Part shown: in pieces, positions 1 through 7,475 of the stretch | Layout: every line of letters begins with the position of its first letter | Position numbering within the stretch: position 1 is the stretch's first letter | From: Candidatus Bathyarchaeia archaeon | GTDB taxonomy: Archaea; Thermoproteota; Bathyarchaeia; 40CM-2-53-6 | DNA length: 64,000 nucleotides | Direction of reading: 5' to 3' | Assembly: GCA_035935655.1 (NCBI GenBank) | Contig: DASYWW010000046.1 | Location: 26,709-90,708, forward strand | The notes under the pieces: model-generated | The model's database searches: none | What the model saw: the letters and a program-made list of their open reading frames with translations, nothing else | What the model was told of the DNA's origin: nothing | Made by a program: the position numbers and the translations under genes

Positions 1-685
1 CGCCTACTACATCAAACCTCAATCGGAACAAGGTGACGCTGTTTATGTTTCCTGTATCGCCGTTCGGGCCGACATGGATGGACAGGACCGTCTGGGAAAG
101 ACGAACGACACCGTTGACATGATCGGTGCTTGATGCCAGCTGGAGGGTGCAGCTAGGAGTCGAGGGAGGACAGCCAACGTCGCCCCCGAACGTTCACCCT
201 GCCTGGTCGAACGCAACGAAGTCTAGGATGTGCGGATCGTAATTGACAGTAATGTCAAACGCATTGATTGTCGTGTTCATATTGGTGAATATTACATTGG
301 CGATGAATCCTCCCCCGATCTGGGGGCTGAGAGCTTCTGGGCTATCGGAGGTCAGGGGGTCAAGGGTAGCTGCCGGGTCTCCGTCAACGTCGCCTGCCCA
401 CTGGCAGTTCGAGTCAATTACTCCATCCGAGTCCTTAGTGCTGATCGGCGTTGGAAACGGATTGGGTGAGTCCGCGGAGGAACCTAAGGCACAATCAATA
501 CCTAGATTGTTAGCGGGACCGAGAGCACCAGATACCGGGTGAACGAAGGGAAGAGTGCCGGTGCCTAAGATGTAGGATGCAAAAGGTGATCCTAAACTGA
601 GGGTCAGAATAATTGTCGCTAGAATTGAACGTGCAGTAAATCTGGTTCTCGCTCGGTCAAGACTCTCGAAAAAATAGTTTGCCAT
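1..685 (-). pseudogene. Secreted cohesin-like protein, partial, with in-frame TGA
   Basis: The gene runs off the left edge of the window. The likely start is the ATG at 685 (MANYFF...), followed by a hydrophobic signal or anchor around residues 19-38. The next part is rich in Ser, Pro and Asp, and then a beta-rich segment (INAFDITVNYDPHIL) resembles the opening of cohesin-type domains. The frame stops at a TGA (194-196) directly after DQAG. The same frame stays open beyond it to base 1 and keeps a plausible domain sequence (HVNGVVRLSQTV...LFRLRFDVVG) that parallels the cohesin-like domain of the protein at 25006-26640. I read this as one gene broken by a single stop, either a real pseudogene or a base error; readthrough is less likely because TGA ends many other genes here. 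Function is inferred only from fold resemblance. Confidence 0.55.
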
Positions 686-840
686 AATGGCTGGCATGGA
701 CGATCTCAAGCTGGAGGGGCTTGTGCAAATAAGCATTTTTCAGGAAGCCCATTCCATTTAAGTAAAACTTCAAGCAAATCATCTTTTCCTCGGAGTTTTC
801 CAGCTTCCGCAGTAATGTGAAGCTACTAAGAATCAGAATA

Positions 841-1425
841 CTACTCTGTAATTCTCCGTATTGCTCTGGGAATCTGGCTCCAGCTCTTGATTTTCACAAC
901 TCCTTGAAGCTCTGGAACGTCACGATTCCAGGGCCTGGCGTATAGGATTCCGCGCTTCCCAACGCTACGCGAAATTAGGGGCATAAGCTCAGGAGCATCG
1001 TCAATGTAGACGTCATAGTCCAAGTGAACCTTGTCCCTCATCCCCGGAACCCGCACGAATTGGTTGTATGGTATCTGGTGATGCTTTAGCCAGCTTTTCG
1101 CAGAGTCTATTGTCTGCCTGCTTCGACCTGTCACGATGTCGATTTTTCCTAGCACTTGCAGCTTGGAGACCTTCCGTGCAAGGTCTGGTTCGGTCGGCGG
1201 GATATTCTCCCAGTTATCCCATGTCTCATCCAAGAGCTGAAAAAACCGGTCGCGCTCCATGCCGAACTTGGTCCATGAGCCCCATGTGTCTAAATCGTCC
1301 AATCCAAACTTAGTTCCCAGCAGAGCATTCGCCCTCTTGCACCAGGCCTCCATTGTCTCTGCCAAGACACCATCAAGGTCTACTGCGATCCTCAATGTCC
1401 TAGTTGGGCGCTGGGACAATTCCAA
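841..1425 (-). CDS. HAD-superfamily 5'-nucleotidase-like phosphatase
   Basis: A 194-residue protein. Motif I is VDLDGVLAET near residue 15. The Thr of motif II is in DIVTGRS, and the C-terminal acidic motif is YIDDAPEL. This matches the compact 5'(3')-deoxyribonucleotidase-like branch of HAD hydrolases (COG5663-type), which remove phosphate from small substrates through an aspartyl-phosphate. The natural substrate cannot be read from the sequence. It is divergent from the nitroreductase gene at 1480 with a gap of about 55 bp, so the promoters must be close or overlapping. Length is normal for the family. Confidence 0.75.
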   Translation of the reverse strand: MELSQRPTRTLRIAVDLDGVLAETMEAWCKRANALLGTKFGLDDLDTWGSWTKFGMERDRFFQLLDETWDNWENIPPTEPDLARKVSKLQVLGKIDIVTGRSRQTIDSAKSWLKHHQIPYNQFVRVPGMRDKVHLDYDVYIDDAPELMPLISRSVGKRGILYARPWNRDVPELQGVVKIKSWSQIPRAIRRITE

Positions 1426-1479
1426 GCGACTATTGGTCTCCGTATGCTTTAACCTAGGTCCCGTTAAGGGCCACTAACC

Positions 1480-2088
1480 ATGCCAAAGGAAAAAACGGTC
1501 CTCGAGGGGATCAACACCCTACGGTCCATTCGAAAGTTCAAGGCTGACCCCGTCCCCGATCATGTTCTCAAGACAATTCTGGAAGCAGCCTCGAAAGCGG
1601 CTTCAGGAAGTAACACGCAACCATGGGAGTTCATTGTTGTCCGGGATCCTAGGCAGAAGGCCCAGCTAAAGGAGCCGATGCTGAAGACGTGGTTACAACG
1701 CCTCGGCAATAGCCCCGGTATATCGGATCGAATGAGAGTAGTCTATGATGACGCCACTGAGATGCTTCGAAATACCGAGAAGGTACCTGTCATAGTCTAC
1801 TGCTGCGTCGACCTGAACCGCGTTAGCAAGAGCGACGAGGTCAAGTACGCTAGTATCTATCCGGCAGTCCAAAACCTCATGCTGGCCGCTCACGCGCTAG
1901 GTCTAGCCACATGCCTGACAGTTCACGGGTCCACCTCGACCCGTGGAGAACCAGAGGTCAAAAAGATCCTTGGAATCCCTGATCATGTTAAGGTAGCCTG
2001 CCTGATCTATCTTGGTTATCCAGCAATCAGACTTGGCCCCCCCAAGAGAAAGCCTGTCGAAAAATTCATACACTACGATCATTGGTAA
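1480..2088 (+). CDS. Nitroreductase-family flavoprotein
   Basis: A 202-residue protein with the classic nitroreductase N-terminus RSIRKF, the FMN-phosphate binding segment AASGSNTQPWEF (residues ~38-50) and the C-terminal ILGIPDHVKVACLIYLGYP stretch typical of the fold. Family members are FMN-dependent NAD(P)H oxidoreductases acting on quinones, nitro compounds or, in some branches, in cofactor metabolism. The substrate cannot be assigned. The ATG start is preceded by the short divergent region shared with the HAD gene. The downstream 290 bp hold no gene but contain repeat copy A. Confidence 0.85.
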   Translation: MPKEKTVLEGINTLRSIRKFKADPVPDHVLKTILEAASKAASGSNTQPWEFIVVRDPRQKAQLKEPMLKTWLQRLGNSPGISDRMRVVYDDATEMLRNTEKVPVIVYCCVDLNRVSKSDEVKYASIYPAVQNLMLAAHALGLATCLTVHGSTSTRGEPEVKKILGIPDHVKVACLIYLGYPAIRLGPPKRKPVEKFIHYDHW

Positions 2089-2134
2089 GTCCTACTATTA
2101 CCAAGATAATTCTCGCTTCCAAGCCCAAAATGAA

Positions 2135-2328
2135 CCCTGATCTCGAATCCGGGCCTACCCCTAGATTTCGCACCTCAATCGTTCGGAAATCGCAAGGATA
2201 ACTCCAACAAACGCATTTCCATCCAAGCCCGAATCACGCCCTGAATCATTGGACTCGCCCAGTATCCACGGCAGACAGCAAACTCCCTCGTCAAAAAGGG
2301 GGTACTAGCGACCACATCTCATGACGCA
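2135..2328. repeat. Dispersed ~190-bp repeat, copy A
   Basis: This noncoding stretch between the nitroreductase and a zinc-ribbon gene aligns along its length with 42466-42657. Shared blocks in the same order include CCCCTAGATT, TTCGG-AATC, GGATAAC, AAACGCATT and TACTAGCGA-C-CATCTC. The two copies are diverged by eye but nearly collinear with few gaps. No open reading frame is shared. It may be a structured RNA, a decayed miniature element or a regulatory module; I cannot tell which from two copies. Confidence 0.65.
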
Positions 2329-2382
2329 AGAGTACCTTGGCGGAAACGTGGGTGGAGGCAGTCCAGCTTGATAACGAGACTT

Positions 2383-2748
2383 CTATTGCCCGCTACTTGT
2401 CGAAGTCTCTCTGTTAGGCTCTTCCTGGCCAAAACTAGAGCCGATATCCGAGAATATCGAGTTCGTTTCTGTCGATGAGGACCCGAACAGTGAACTGTCC
2501 GAGGGAACCTGCCAAGATGGCAACGTTGAGTCTTGACTGGGCACGCTATTCGCAGGCTCTGTTTTCGTCGCAGGCTTTGATTTCTTCCCTTCCTTAACGT
2601 ATACTATTACGATCTTGTATGATTCGTGGCAACTCTTGCATCGTCCGACTTGGACGACCCTTTTGAGCTTGAGAGTATGCGTCTTGCAACTGGGACAATC
2701 GATGAAACGGCTACGTGCAACTGGCTCTTCCTGCTTGACAGTCTTCAT
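2383..2748 (-). CDS. Small zinc-ribbon protein with Ser-rich tail
   Basis: A 121-residue protein not recognised as a named family. Residues ~18-40 hold two CxxC knuckles (CPSC and CKSC), so one zinc ribbon is likely. The C-terminal half, from about residue 55, is rich in Ser, Thr, Pro and Glu and is probably disordered. The gene stands alone on the minus strand and is divergent from the SPFH pair starting at 2950. A nucleic-acid or protein-binding adaptor role is possible, but nothing in the context fixes it. Confidence 0.6.
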   Translation of the reverse strand: MKTVKQEEPVARSRFIDCPSCKTHTLKLKRVVQVGRCKSCHESYKIVIVYVKEGKKSKPATKTEPANSVPSQDSTLPSWQVPSDSSLFGSSSTETNSIFSDIGSSFGQEEPNRETSTSSGQ

Positions 2749-2949
2749 CTGCGTAACGGTTTCAACTCGTGAATCTTGACATAGCCATTCTGTAACCGGC
2801 GCTAGAGACTAATCGTGACCCATCCTCTTGATCTCATCGACGAAGCATTTCGTAGATCGATTCCATCTCATAGTCGGTTTTCAAAGTTGGAAAAACTAGT
2901 CCCTGCTTTTGCCCCGCGTGGGTTTTGACACCCTTAAAAGTAACTTGGC

Positions 2950-3525
2950 ATGAAACCTGAGTCGCCGAGGAAAGGTTCGAATTTGAGCCAGCCGAGTAAT
3001 TCGTTTTACGACAGGGCCAAATCCCAGACCAACCTTCAAGAGAAAATCATGCTTCTTATTCCGGGATTTCACGGATACAAAGAGAGAGAGATTCGACGAG
3101 AATCAGACAAGCTGCTCAGAAACCAGATCTATCAGAAACTCTCGAGCGCTGAATCACAAGCTAAAGACACCTATAGGTCCCTCGTCAACCAAGGAATCAA
3201 CGATACTTGGGACGATACAGACCATCTCATGGCGCGACTTGACAGAGTCGTCGAGCGTATCAATCATTCAGAATATGGATACGCGGGCTTCTTCGATGTG
3301 ACAAAGGTCAAGGAGCCGGACTTGGATCGGATGATGGACTATGACATGCAACTCCTCCAGATGACAGATACCGTAACAAGTGCAATCCAAGGTCTCAAAG
3401 ACTCCGTAGATGGTGGACATGTTCAAGACGCGAAAGGAAAGATTTCTGACGCTATGAAAGCGGTCGAAGCGCTCGAGACCGCGTATAACGGACGCAAAGA
3501 CATAATCCTAGGAGTCCAGCAGTAG
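2950..3525 (+). CDS. Helical protein co-transcribed with SPFH protein
   Basis: A 191-residue, highly charged, predominantly helical protein without signal peptide or membrane segment. A segment around residues 30-50 (EKIMLLIPGFHGYKEREI) is the only hydrophobic patch. Long amphipathic helices with heptad-like spacing follow. Its TAG stop overlaps the GTG start of the SPFH gene by one base, so the two are translationally coupled and probably form a complex. I do not recognise the family. Confidence 0.7.
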   Translation: MKPESPRKGSNLSQPSNSFYDRAKSQTNLQEKIMLLIPGFHGYKEREIRRESDKLLRNQIYQKLSSAESQAKDTYRSLVNQGINDTWDDTDHLMARLDRVVERINHSEYGYAGFFDVTKVKEPDLDRMMDYDMQLLQMTDTVTSAIQGLKDSVDGGHVQDAKGKISDAMKAVEALETAYNGRKDIILGVQQ

Positions 3526-4496
3526 TGCCACAAGTCATAGAATGGAGAGGAGCAGGCCCAGACGACATCGTCTGGCGATACCCAGTAGAAGAGATCACCA
3601 ATGCTGCGCAGTTAGTGGTTCACGAGTACGAGACGGCGGTCTTCCTCAAAGACGGAAAAGCCTACGACGTCTTCCCTCCTGGCAGACACACTCTTACAAC
3701 TCTCAACCTGCCTCTGATAACGTCAGCATACCGTATATTCTTCGGCGGAAAGACCCCCTTCACAGCCACGGTCATATACGTCTCGACGAAACAGTTCGCC
3801 GGTAAGTGGGGCGCGAAGGCCCAGACGACAGAGCTCGCGCCGTTGATGGTGCACGGGACAGCTTGGCTCAGAGTAACAGATCCGAACCTTTTCGTCAATG
3901 AAGTTGTCGGCGGACAGGGAGCCTATAGTACTCCGCAGGTGGACGATTTCATCCGAGGCTTCATCAACGAAAGAGTCATCGATGAAATGTCGAAATACGA
4001 TCTCCAAACCGCATTCACCCAACTCGACAAAGCATCGGTCAGTGTCAAGGTCAACATCAATGATGCTCTGAAACGACTCGGAACCGACCTGGTCGATTTC
4101 AAGTTCGAGGGAATCGACACCTCTGATCAGTTCCGTGACCGGCTCTTTTGGATCAAACAGAAAGCAGCCACTTCAGACGTGTTGAGGATGGAGACCGCCA
4201 AGGACATCGGGTCGAGCATTGGCTCATCTCCAGGCGCAGGCTTCGGAGCAGGAATGGTCCTCATACCGCAAGTGATGAACGCCCAGATGCAGCCCGCTGT
4301 TCAACCGCAGGCAGCGCTCGTTGCATGCCCCAAGTGCGGAAACGGTGTTCAACAGGGAGCCCGGTTCTGCCCTAACTGTGGCGCGACCATGTTCGTACCG
4401 CCCGCTGCCCAAGCTATGACGCCTTGTCCCAACTGCGGAAAACCGGTCGCCGCGGGGACCAAGTTCTGTCCGGAATGTGGGCAAAAGATGCAATAA
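3525..4496 (+). CDS. SPFH-domain protein with two C-terminal zinc ribbons
   Basis: A 323-residue protein starting at GTG that shares one base with the preceding stop. Residues ~20-215 resemble the SPFH/YdjI-type (stomatin-prohibitin) module: VHEYETAVFLKDGKAYDVFPPGRHTL is the characteristic opening, written here as two linked blocks. Two tandem zinc ribbons close the protein, CPKCG...CPNCG at ~268-287 and CPNCG...CPECG at ~302-321, separated by a Pro/Ala linker. SPFH proteins form membrane-associated oligomeric assemblies. There is no obvious transmembrane helix, so membrane contact would be peripheral or through the helical partner encoded just upstream. Confidence 0.8.
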   Translation: MPQVIEWRGAGPDDIVWRYPVEEITNAAQLVVHEYETAVFLKDGKAYDVFPPGRHTLTTLNLPLITSAYRIFFGGKTPFTATVIYVSTKQFAGKWGAKAQTTELAPLMVHGTAWLRVTDPNLFVNEVVGGQGAYSTPQVDDFIRGFINERVIDEMSKYDLQTAFTQLDKASVSVKVNINDALKRLGTDLVDFKFEGIDTSDQFRDRLFWIKQKAATSDVLRMETAKDIGSSIGSSPGAGFGAGMVLIPQVMNAQMQPAVQPQAALVACPKCGNGVQQGARFCPNCGATMFVPPAAQAMTPCPNCGKPVAAGTKFCPECGQKMQ

Positions 4497-4585
4497 ACCA
4501 TCCATTTCTTGAGGGCTAATCCACTTCCCGACCCTTTGATAGGTACGAGGACGAATAACGCTAAGTTGTCTTACAAAGACAAGGG

Positions 4586-4593
4586 TATAAAAA
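4586..4593 (+). promoter_or_regulatory. TATA box for csl4-rpoL operon
   Basis: TATAAAAA lies about 48 bases upstream of the csl4 ATG. That places transcription initiation near 4615-4620 with a short leader. It is the clearest archaeal TATA element ahead of the replication/translation block. Confidence 0.65.
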
Positions 4594-4640
4594 TCGGGCC
4601 GACGAAAAGAGGCTGTTCCTGAAAGGTTACTAGAACAGCC

Positions 4641-5222
4641 ATGATAAAGAAGCTGGACGGACAATTCGTCGTACCGGGAGAGAAGCTCGGCGTCGTTGAA
4701 GAGTTCATGCCGGGCCGCGGTACCGTCGAGGTAGATGGAACTGTCTTTTCATCCCAGACGGGAGTTGCAGCAGTCGATTCTAACCGTCACATAGTCTCAG
4801 TAAAACCATCGGCTGGACCCCCTGTCGTCCCTGAAGAGGGTTCAACGATCATTGGAGTTGTCGAGAAAGTCCAGGAGAAAATGGCCATCGTTAACATCGT
4901 TGTAGTTGACGGTCACAAGGTCCAGCCACCATTCACAGGAATGTTGCACATCTCAAACTCAAGTCCTAGGTTCGAGCGCTTCATGGGGGACGTCTGCAAA
5001 CCGAACGACGTCATCCGAGGAAAGGTGATCGATGTAAGCCAGAGGATACCGAAGCTTACAACGGTTGGACGCGAAATGGGCGTGATCAAGGCCTACTGCT
5101 CTCGGTGCGGAGGCGAACTCGTACTATCAGGAAGGATTCTCCGCTGTACATTGTGCCTAAATGTCGAGAGACGACGGCTAACAGAAGACTTCGGAGCCGA
5201 CGGAGGAAACGTTCCAAGTTGA
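4641..5222 (+). CDS. csl4: Archaeal exosome subunit Csl4
   Basis: A 193-residue RNA-binding cap subunit of the archaeal exosome. The N-terminal beta domain (PGEKLGVVEEF..GRGTVEV) is followed by an S1-like domain at ~60-150 (GVVEKVQEKMAIVNI, then GMLHIS). A zinc ribbon with CSRCG and CTLC lies at ~153-172. This order and length are typical of Csl4. It is the first gene of a run of overlapping genes; its TGA overlaps the TTG start of rpoL. Confidence 0.92.
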   Translation: MIKKLDGQFVVPGEKLGVVEEFMPGRGTVEVDGTVFSSQTGVAAVDSNRHIVSVKPSAGPPVVPEEGSTIIGVVEKVQEKMAIVNIVVVDGHKVQPPFTGMLHISNSSPRFERFMGDVCKPNDVIRGKVIDVSQRIPKLTTVGREMGVIKAYCSRCGGELVLSGRILRCTLCLNVERRRLTEDFGADGGNVPS

Positions 5223-5512
5223 AGGTCAACGTCTTGAAAAAATCGAAGGGATTCCTCAAAGTTGAGGTCGAGGGAGAAGGTCACACCTTCGGGCATCTCA
5301 TGCAACAAGCACTCTTAGAAGACAAGACTGTAGACTGGGCAGGCTACGACCTTCCTCACCCACTCTTCACCAAGCCCGTCATAACTCTGAGAATGAAAGG
5401 CGAGTCCTCTGCGGAGAAGGCTTTGGAACGGGCGGCGAAAAAAGTCCATCAGGATACTGATGAGTTTATCGAAAAGTTCAGTGCTGCAGTAGCAGCCGAA
5501 GCTGAAAACTAG
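5219..5512 (+). CDS. rpoL: DNA-directed RNA polymerase subunit L
   Basis: A 97-residue subunit of archaeal RNA polymerase, homologous to eukaryotic Rpb11/AC19; it pairs with subunit D in assembly. The diagnostic segment is GEGHTFGHLMQQALL..DWAGYDLPHPL. I place the start at TTG 5219, overlapping the csl4 stop as TTGA, because the protein then begins MKVNVLKK, the usual N-terminus. A longer upstream reading of the same frame would lie inside csl4 and is not family-like. The C-terminus is normal. Confidence 0.9.
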   Translation: MKVNVLKKSKGFLKVEVEGEGHTFGHLMQQALLEDKTVDWAGYDLPHPLFTKPVITLRMKGESSAEKALERAAKKVHQDTDEFIEKFSAAVAAEAEN

Positions 5513-6218
5513 CCGGGGCCGCCCTCTGCCATCGAAGGGCGTCATTTTCGATTTTGATGGAACGCTCTACGGAGACTGGAGACTCTGGATTGCCCTGATC
5601 GAAGAGACTCTTAGAGAATTCAACGTTTCAACAACAGCCTACGAGGCTCTTGAGCTAGCAAGAGACCTCATTAGGAAAGGGGGGGAGGCTCGGGAAACTC
5701 TCAAAATAAGCGGAATCGCCGTCTCTCTCGCTAGACAACACGGACTTGAACGCGACGAGGAAGTTCGATCAAGATTCTTCGAAAAACTCGATGCCAAGAT
5801 GGATGAGACAGGGCCAGGAAACGATCTGGTCGCGCTCTTGGAGCAACTCAAACAAAGAGAATTCATAATGGGCCTGGTAACTTTTGTGCGGAGACCAAGG
5901 CTTACGAGGCGTTTGGACGTTTGGAAACTGAAAGACTACTTCCGTTGCGCGATTACCCCAGAGCAAGTTGAAGAGTTCAAACCATCACCACAGCCTTTCC
6001 TGAAAGCAATTGAAAACTTCGCCCTCCTTCCCAAAGAATGCTTTGTAGTCGGAGATGAGCCTGTGGATATGCTGGGCGGAAAACGAGCGGGTATCCAGAC
6101 AATCGGACTGCCTCAAGGATTCTATTCCCGAGAGGAATTGGAGGAGGCGGGGGCTGACTCGATAATAGCCTCTCTCAACGCCTTACCATCAATTCTCTTC
6201 AATAATCATCTTCAATAG
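5502..6218 (+). CDS. HAD-superfamily hydrolase with non-canonical start
   Basis: The protein has motif I GVIFDFDGTLY, a cap domain, a shortened motif II (GLVTFVRRP) and motif IV VVGDEPVDMLGG, so it is a phosphoglycolate-phosphatase-like HAD hydrolase of about 230 residues. The essential motif I lies at 5538-5570, yet between the in-frame stop at 5490 and that point there is no ATG, GTG or TTG. The best start is CTG 5502 (MKTSRGRPLP), which overlaps the rpoL end by 11 bases; CTG 5526 is the alternative. The first in-frame ATG is far downstream and would delete the nucleophile. Function beyond phosphatase is unknown. Confidence 0.75.
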   Translation: MKTSRGRPLPSKGVIFDFDGTLYGDWRLWIALIEETLREFNVSTTAYEALELARDLIRKGGEARETLKISGIAVSLARQHGLERDEEVRSRFFEKLDAKMDETGPGNDLVALLEQLKQREFIMGLVTFVRRPRLTRRLDVWKLKDYFRCAITPEQVEEFKPSPQPFLKAIENFALLPKECFVVGDEPVDMLGGKRAGIQTIGLPQGFYSREELEEAGADSIIASLNALPSILFNNHLQ

Positions 6219-6252
6219 CGCAGCGGTCGCCGAATCGCATGGGGGGTCGCGA

Positions 6253-6621
6253 TTGAACGAGGAGGCTCTTGTCAAGATTCTGACCGACACTAGGCTCGCT
6301 CAGTTCGGAGACTCTCTCCTAAACTTCGCATACTCGATAGCCCTTACAGAAATTACGGGCCGACCAAATGGAACGAAGGTCCGAGACAAGATCCTTGCCG
6401 ATGCTGCCGCAAGAGCCGGATTGAGAAAACATCTTCCAAGAAGAGTGGGCAGAGGAGACGTGGCTAACAGTTTGGAGGCATTGCTGGGATATCTATGGTT
6501 ACAGAAAATGATCACCCTTGAGGAGGTCGTTGTCTGTCTCAAGAAAGACAACCTTGAACCTAGCGTGAACTTTTCCATCCTTGCGGAAATAGCTCTAACC
6601 AAGCTTCGGCAACAATCATGA
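6253..6621 (+). CDS. RNase III-like family protein
   Basis: A 122-residue protein that keeps a compact RNase III-type helical core. The first acidic motif is FGDSLLNFAYSIAL and the second is GRGDVANSLEALLGYLWL, corresponding to the two metal-binding helices of the nuclease domain. No dsRNA-binding domain is present, as in Mini-III-type enzymes. The TTG start at 6253 is the only start near the N-terminus. The stop overlaps the next ATG by four bases, indicating coupling. RNA-processing activity is inferred, not shown. Confidence 0.65.
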   Translation: MNEEALVKILTDTRLAQFGDSLLNFAYSIALTEITGRPNGTKVRDKILADAAARAGLRKHLPRRVGRGDVANSLEALLGYLWLQKMITLEEVVVCLKKDNLEPSVNFSILAEIALTKLRQQS

Positions 6622-7127
6622 CTCGGAGGTTTGCCGTCAAGAAAGAGATTAGGATACTTGGGCTCGACTTTTGCAACCCGAGGCGGCAGGTAGGCGCGGT
6701 TGTAAGAGGTGGACATTACCTAGACGGAATTGTGGTCTTTCCCGCCAGACCCATTCCACAGAACAGAGCAATTGCTTCAGCGATTCTCCGAACGAGATTT
6801 TTTCCCGAGCTTAGGCTGATCATGGTTCACCATACCCGACATCGGCTCGATGCTAAGGTCATCGAGAAGCTGACGAAGCTCCCAGTCGTCGAAGTCGCCT
6901 CGGCCAATAAGCGAGCCTCAAATGGATTCGAATCATATAAGATCGGAAGTAAGAAGTCGCAAATAGCGAGTTCTCTTCCCTCCGAGACTCTCCAGGAGAT
7001 CCTCTCCACAACCTGGCTAACAGGAACGCTTCCGGAACCGTTGCGAATAGCCCACTTAGTCTCCAGATCCCGAATTTTTTCGGGAAAAAGGCGCGTTTCT
7101 AAGCCAACAAATAAATTCGCCTTCTAG
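6618..7127 (+). CDS. DUF99 (UPF0215) family protein
   Basis: A 169-residue protein beginning MTRRFAVKKEIRILGLD, which matches the archaeal DUF99 family also annotated UPF0215; the LRLIMVHH and VVEVAS strands fit the family's fold. The molecular function is unknown. Many members sit near nucleic-acid genes, as here. It overlaps the RNase III-like gene by four bases and is followed after about 20 bases by tfs. Confidence 0.7.
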   Translation: MTRRFAVKKEIRILGLDFCNPRRQVGAVVRGGHYLDGIVVFPARPIPQNRAIASAILRTRFFPELRLIMVHHTRHRLDAKVIEKLTKLPVVEVASANKRASNGFESYKIGSKKSQIASSLPSETLQEILSTTWLTGTLPEPLRIAHLVSRSRIFSGKRRVSKPTNKFAF

Positions 7128-7134
7128 CGCTTTT

Positions 7135-7149
7135 AACAGTGAATCTGTT
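7135..7149. promoter_or_regulatory. 15-bp inverted repeat before tfs
   Basis: AACAGTGAATCTGTT has five-base arms and ends directly against the TTG start of tfs. A 15-mer with the same arms and 13 of 15 identical bases (AACAGAAAATCTGTT) lies at 24932-24946 before the cohesin-like anchor gene. A shared operator is possible; coincidence is not excluded. Confidence 0.3.
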
Positions 7150-7473
7150 TTGCAGTTCTGTCCGAAATGCGGGTCCACACTCTTACCCGCCAAGAGAGAG
7201 AAGAAGGTGTTCATGGCCTGCGGAAAGTGCGGCTACTCGAGCAACCGCGGAGATAAGCAAGTTAGCAGGCTAGCTCATGATAAAGAGAAGATCGTGGTCA
7301 TTGGTAGAGAAGAACAGAAGATAAGGACCCTCCCGAAGGCCAAAGCGGAATGCCCCAAGTGTAACAATCACGAGGCATTCTACTGGCTCGTTCAGACAAG
7401 GGGCGGCGATGAGTCTTCAACCCAATTCTTTAGATGTACCAATTGCGGCGCCACATGGCGGGAGAATAGCTAG
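7150..7473 (+). CDS. tfs: Transcription elongation factor TFS
   Basis: A 107-residue TFIIS/Rpb9-like protein that rescues backtracked RNA polymerase by stimulating transcript cleavage. The N-terminal ribbon has CPKCG (~4-8) and CGKCGY (~25-30). The C-terminal ribbon has CPKC and CTNC. The catalytic acidic hairpin is intact as RGGDESS, so cleavage activity should be retained. It starts at TTG 7150, placing CPKC at the expected position three residues in. pcn begins three bases after its stop. Confidence 0.93.
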   Translation: MQFCPKCGSTLLPAKREKKVFMACGKCGYSSNRGDKQVSRLAHDKEKIVVIGREEQKIRTLPKAKAECPKCNNHEAFYWLVQTRGGDESSTQFFRCTNCGATWRENS

Positions 7474-7475
7474 AA

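Noticed and set aside
1..685. TGA as selenocysteine or recoded tryptophan
   Set aside because: TGA ends many intact genes in the window (csl4, aIF2-alpha, pstA, KaiC), and no selenocysteine-type context is evident.
2930..2945. CTTAAAAG as a TATA box for the gene at 2950
   Set aside because: It lies only about 10 bases from the ATG, too close for a transcript that includes the start codon.
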